The notes under the pieces are model-generated. The model worked only from the letters and a program-made list of their open reading frames with translations. It was not told where the DNA came from and did no database searches. The translations under genes and the position numbers were made by a program. Shown piece by piece: positions 62,401 through 64,000 of a stretch of DNA of 64,000 nucleotides (position 1 is the first letter of the stretch; each line of letters begins with the position of its first letter). Source of the stretch: Symbiodinium kawagutii (Eukaryota; Sar; Dinophyceae; Suessiales; Symbiodiniaceae); assembly GCA_009767595.1 (NCBI GenBank), contig VSDK01015126.1, positions 1 to 64,000 on the forward strand. The letters run 5' to 3'.

Positions 62401-64000
62401 CACCATATGGATGTGCACCCCAGTTCGCAATCGAGTATTACGCACCATGGTCAGAATCATAGGCAATCAGAGCCCAGTTAAAAGCTATAACCATGCCTTG
62501 TGTTTGGGACACGAGGCAGATGGGAGCAGAAAAAGACAGTCGTCAATCGTTTATGGGGATGCAACCATGGCTAAGGGGTTGGTGGTTATCTATTTCCATG
62601 CTTCTTGCTACTCGTACAAGCCACTTGCAGCACAGCCATGCAAGATGTGTGTTCTTTGAGTATTCCAGTGCAACCCTCATCAGCCCTAGGAAGTCCATGG
62701 CCGGCTTGCGGGAACAGATCGCACAACTTCAGCAGGCCTGGGTGTGTTTACTCAGACGCTCTATACGCAAGGTCAGTCCTACAAATGAGAATAATAGGCT
62801 GCACGCATTGATTACATTGATGGTCCCCCTTCCCCCCTCCCTTCACAAGAACATGTTGCTAGCCTTGCAGCTTTGATCCCTTCCGACTGGTTCGGGTCTA
62901 CCAGTTTACTTCCACCCAGCTTGGGATTTTAGCTGTGGGTAGCTGCAAAGAATGATCATCAGATAATGACTAAATCACAAACAACCAATTGCAATGTATT
63001 GTAGTGCCATCATTGGCCGCAACAATCAAGTAGCTCAACATCACATTTTTTGGGGGGGACCGGGTATTGACGAAGCGCACGTATGGGTACAGTGCGGCAA
63101 TACAGATGGGTGCACACAAATTTACAAACATGTGCATCAACAGATTTATTTTTTCGAACTGTTTAAGCCAAACAGGAACGAGCACCGGGTCGAACTCATC
63201 ATGTGGGATGCCATTAACCCATGAGTCCAAACCCCTTCCTGAGGAGCATCAGCCTCATGGAGTTTGATCATCGTTCAAGCAGCAGTTGGCTGGAAGTTTG
63301 TCCAAATGGCGTTGGAGTTTGAACACCTTGGTTCCAATCACCTTGGTTTTGGTTCCAATCAACTAAGTATTGCGAAGGGTTTGTTTGAATGTATTTTAAA
63401 CAAATTTTGAGCAACAGATTGTCTCTCTTGCTTCTTCCATTGAATGTTCTGACACGGCCCGCAATTGCCACAGGCCTTGGAAAAGACAAAAGCGGATGCC
63501 GCAATCGAAAGCCAAACCCTGCAACAAGAAACGCATGACGCAAAGAACGTAGCATCCCGCGCTAAATCTGAGCTGGAAACCTTGCAAGGGGAGTTGCAAG
63601 CTGCCAGGGCAAATGGAGCTGAGTCGGCCACGTTGGCTCAAGAGCTTAGTGACGCCAGGCAAGCGGAAGCCCAGGCCAAGTCCGACTTGGAAAGTCTGCA
63701 ACTGGAATTGCAAGCTGCCAGGGCAAATGGAGCTGAGTCGGCCACGTTGGCTCAAGAGCTTAGTGACGCCAGGCAAGCGGAAGCCCAGGCCAAGTCCGAC
63801 TTGGAAAGTCTGCAACTGGAATTGCAAGCTGCCAGGGCAAATGGAGCTGAGTCGGCCACGTTGGCTCAAGAGCTTAGTGACGCCAGGCAGGCGGCAGCGC
63901 AGGCCAAGTCGGACTTGGAATCTTTGCAAGTGGAGTTGCAAGCTGCCAGGGCAAATGGAGCTGAGTCGGCCACGTTGGCTCAAGAGCTTAGTGACGCCAG
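59444..64000 (+). CDS. Coiled-coil protein gene, 5' part; continues beyond the window
   Basis: Exon 1 starts at ATG 59444 and is open for 113 codons to the 10-N gap: an Ala/Gly-rich part (TAGAASAAAAASGLLGGDEA) then a helix (AAQELARLREEVKNKMMN). An internal CTCCAG|GTGAGT is a possible donor. Later exons: 60734-60790 (CCCCTAG|G; APENDLQLELQRMQEE; would leave by GA), 62690-62735 (AGCCCTAG|G; KSMAGLREQIAQLQQ; GC donor CAG|GCCTGG), and 63474-64000 (TTGCCACAG|GCC; LEKTKADAAIESQTLQQE, then 38-residue repeats). The last three join in phase and heptads run across the junctions. A GT donor at 62742 is equally in phase. The open frame reaches the window edge. Probably a long rod-like structural or tethering protein. 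Confidence 0.6.
59783..59792. other. Short assembly gap (10 N)
   Basis: Ten N inside the first exon region of the coiled-coil gene; its true length is unknown, so the reading frame beyond it is unreliable. Confidence 1.
60381..60434 (+). repeat. 12-bp tandem repeat
   Basis: Four copies of CTTCTTGCAACT with minor changes, in an intron of the coiled-coil gene. Confidence 0.85.
60884..60935. other. 52-nt imperfect hairpin
   Basis: Three stem segments pair in order: ACGCGC with GCGCGT, CCCCCC with GGGGGG, and TTCGCCC with GGGCGAA, closing on a 3-nt ACA loop with small bulges. It lies 7 bp before a telomere-like array. It could act in RNA or mark an inserted terminus; no T-run follows, so it is not a simple terminator. 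Confidence 0.7.
60942..61116 (+). repeat. Interstitial telomere-like array
   Basis: Runs of GGTTTTAGGGTTTTAGGG and GGTTTATGGTTTTAGGG: a degenerate form of TTTAGGG, the plant-type telomere repeat also reported for dinoflagellates. About 175 bp, inside a large intron. Confidence 0.8.
61120..62685. other. Intron content of the coiled-coil gene
   Basis: Mostly non-coding. Small palindromes CAGGTCAAGGACCTG and CACACATGTGC lie at 61140-61195. The frames at 62166-62659 have no domain and are not supported. Confidence 0.4.
63559..64000 (+). repeat. 114-bp coding tandem repeat
   Basis: CAAGCTGCCAGGGCAAATGG recurs at 63597, 63711, 63825 and 63939, exactly 114 bp (38 codons) apart, with near-identical DNA. 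Each unit encodes LQAARANGAESATLAQELSD then ARQAEAQAKSDLESLQLE. Confidence 0.97.

Noticed and set aside
63396..63983. 195-codon minus-strand repeat protein
   Set aside because: It is the antisense shadow of the plus-strand coiled-coil repeats; the plus frame has a splice acceptor and heptads.

Overview
The window looks like nuclear DNA of a dinoflagellate, most likely close to Symbiodiniaceae/Suessiales. The inference rests on several signals seen together: short exons (15-200 nt) scattered among 0.1-1.6 kb introns; introns that keep reading phase only with GC as well as GT donors, and acceptors mostly followed by G; short inverted-repeat elements whose tips are themselves splice sites (introner-like); degenerate TTTAGGG arrays; candidate relics of the dinoflagellate spliced leader; and an R2-type retrotransposon fragment. 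There are no bacterial operons, rRNA genes or CRISPR arrays.

Layout. 0-5 kb: a degenerate tandem array, one minus-strand terminal exon and family B inverted-repeat elements. 5.4-6.9 kb: a small three-exon gene (5618-6297) and a charged helical exon that ends exactly at a family C element. 7-11 kb: mostly non-coding, with a TTTC microsatellite, a 50-bp duplication and two spliced-leader-like relics. 11.8-19.3 kb: a multi-exon seven-transmembrane gene of the GOST/LUSTR (GPR107/TMEM87) type, interrupted by a 719-N assembly gap. 19.5-28.6 kb: small exons around an apparently intronless LRAT-like gene (21758-22945). 28.9-30.3 kb: a 5'-truncated, stop-containing, minus-strand R2-type LINE remnant. 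30.5-35.2 kb: a small zinc-finger gene using a GC donor, an intronless BTB gene (33604-34611) and two terminal exons. 36-39 kb: a two-exon fragment, a 1.1-kb GAT/GAC array and a minus-strand terminal exon.

40.4-45.3 kb: the best exon chain in the window, eight exons with every join in phase and a stop codon. 45.7-46.6 kb: a minus-strand coding candidate. 47.5-48.7 kb: a three-exon coiled-coil gene. 49-57 kb: a dense run of small genes and terminal exons, a decayed tRNA-Ser and a minus-strand exon. 58.5 kb: a terminal exon. 59.4-64 kb and beyond: the 5' part of a coiled-coil gene whose last exon carries 38-residue repeats; its large intron holds a 52-nt hairpin and a telomere-like array.

Most genes are on the plus strand, as expected for dinoflagellate gene arrays. 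Minus-strand coding occurs only as isolated islands (2.1, 29-30, 38.8, about 46 and 51.8 kb). Gene models were built by eye from acceptor, donor, phase and codon bias. Isolated exons are reported as such, and where two frames are open the entry says so.
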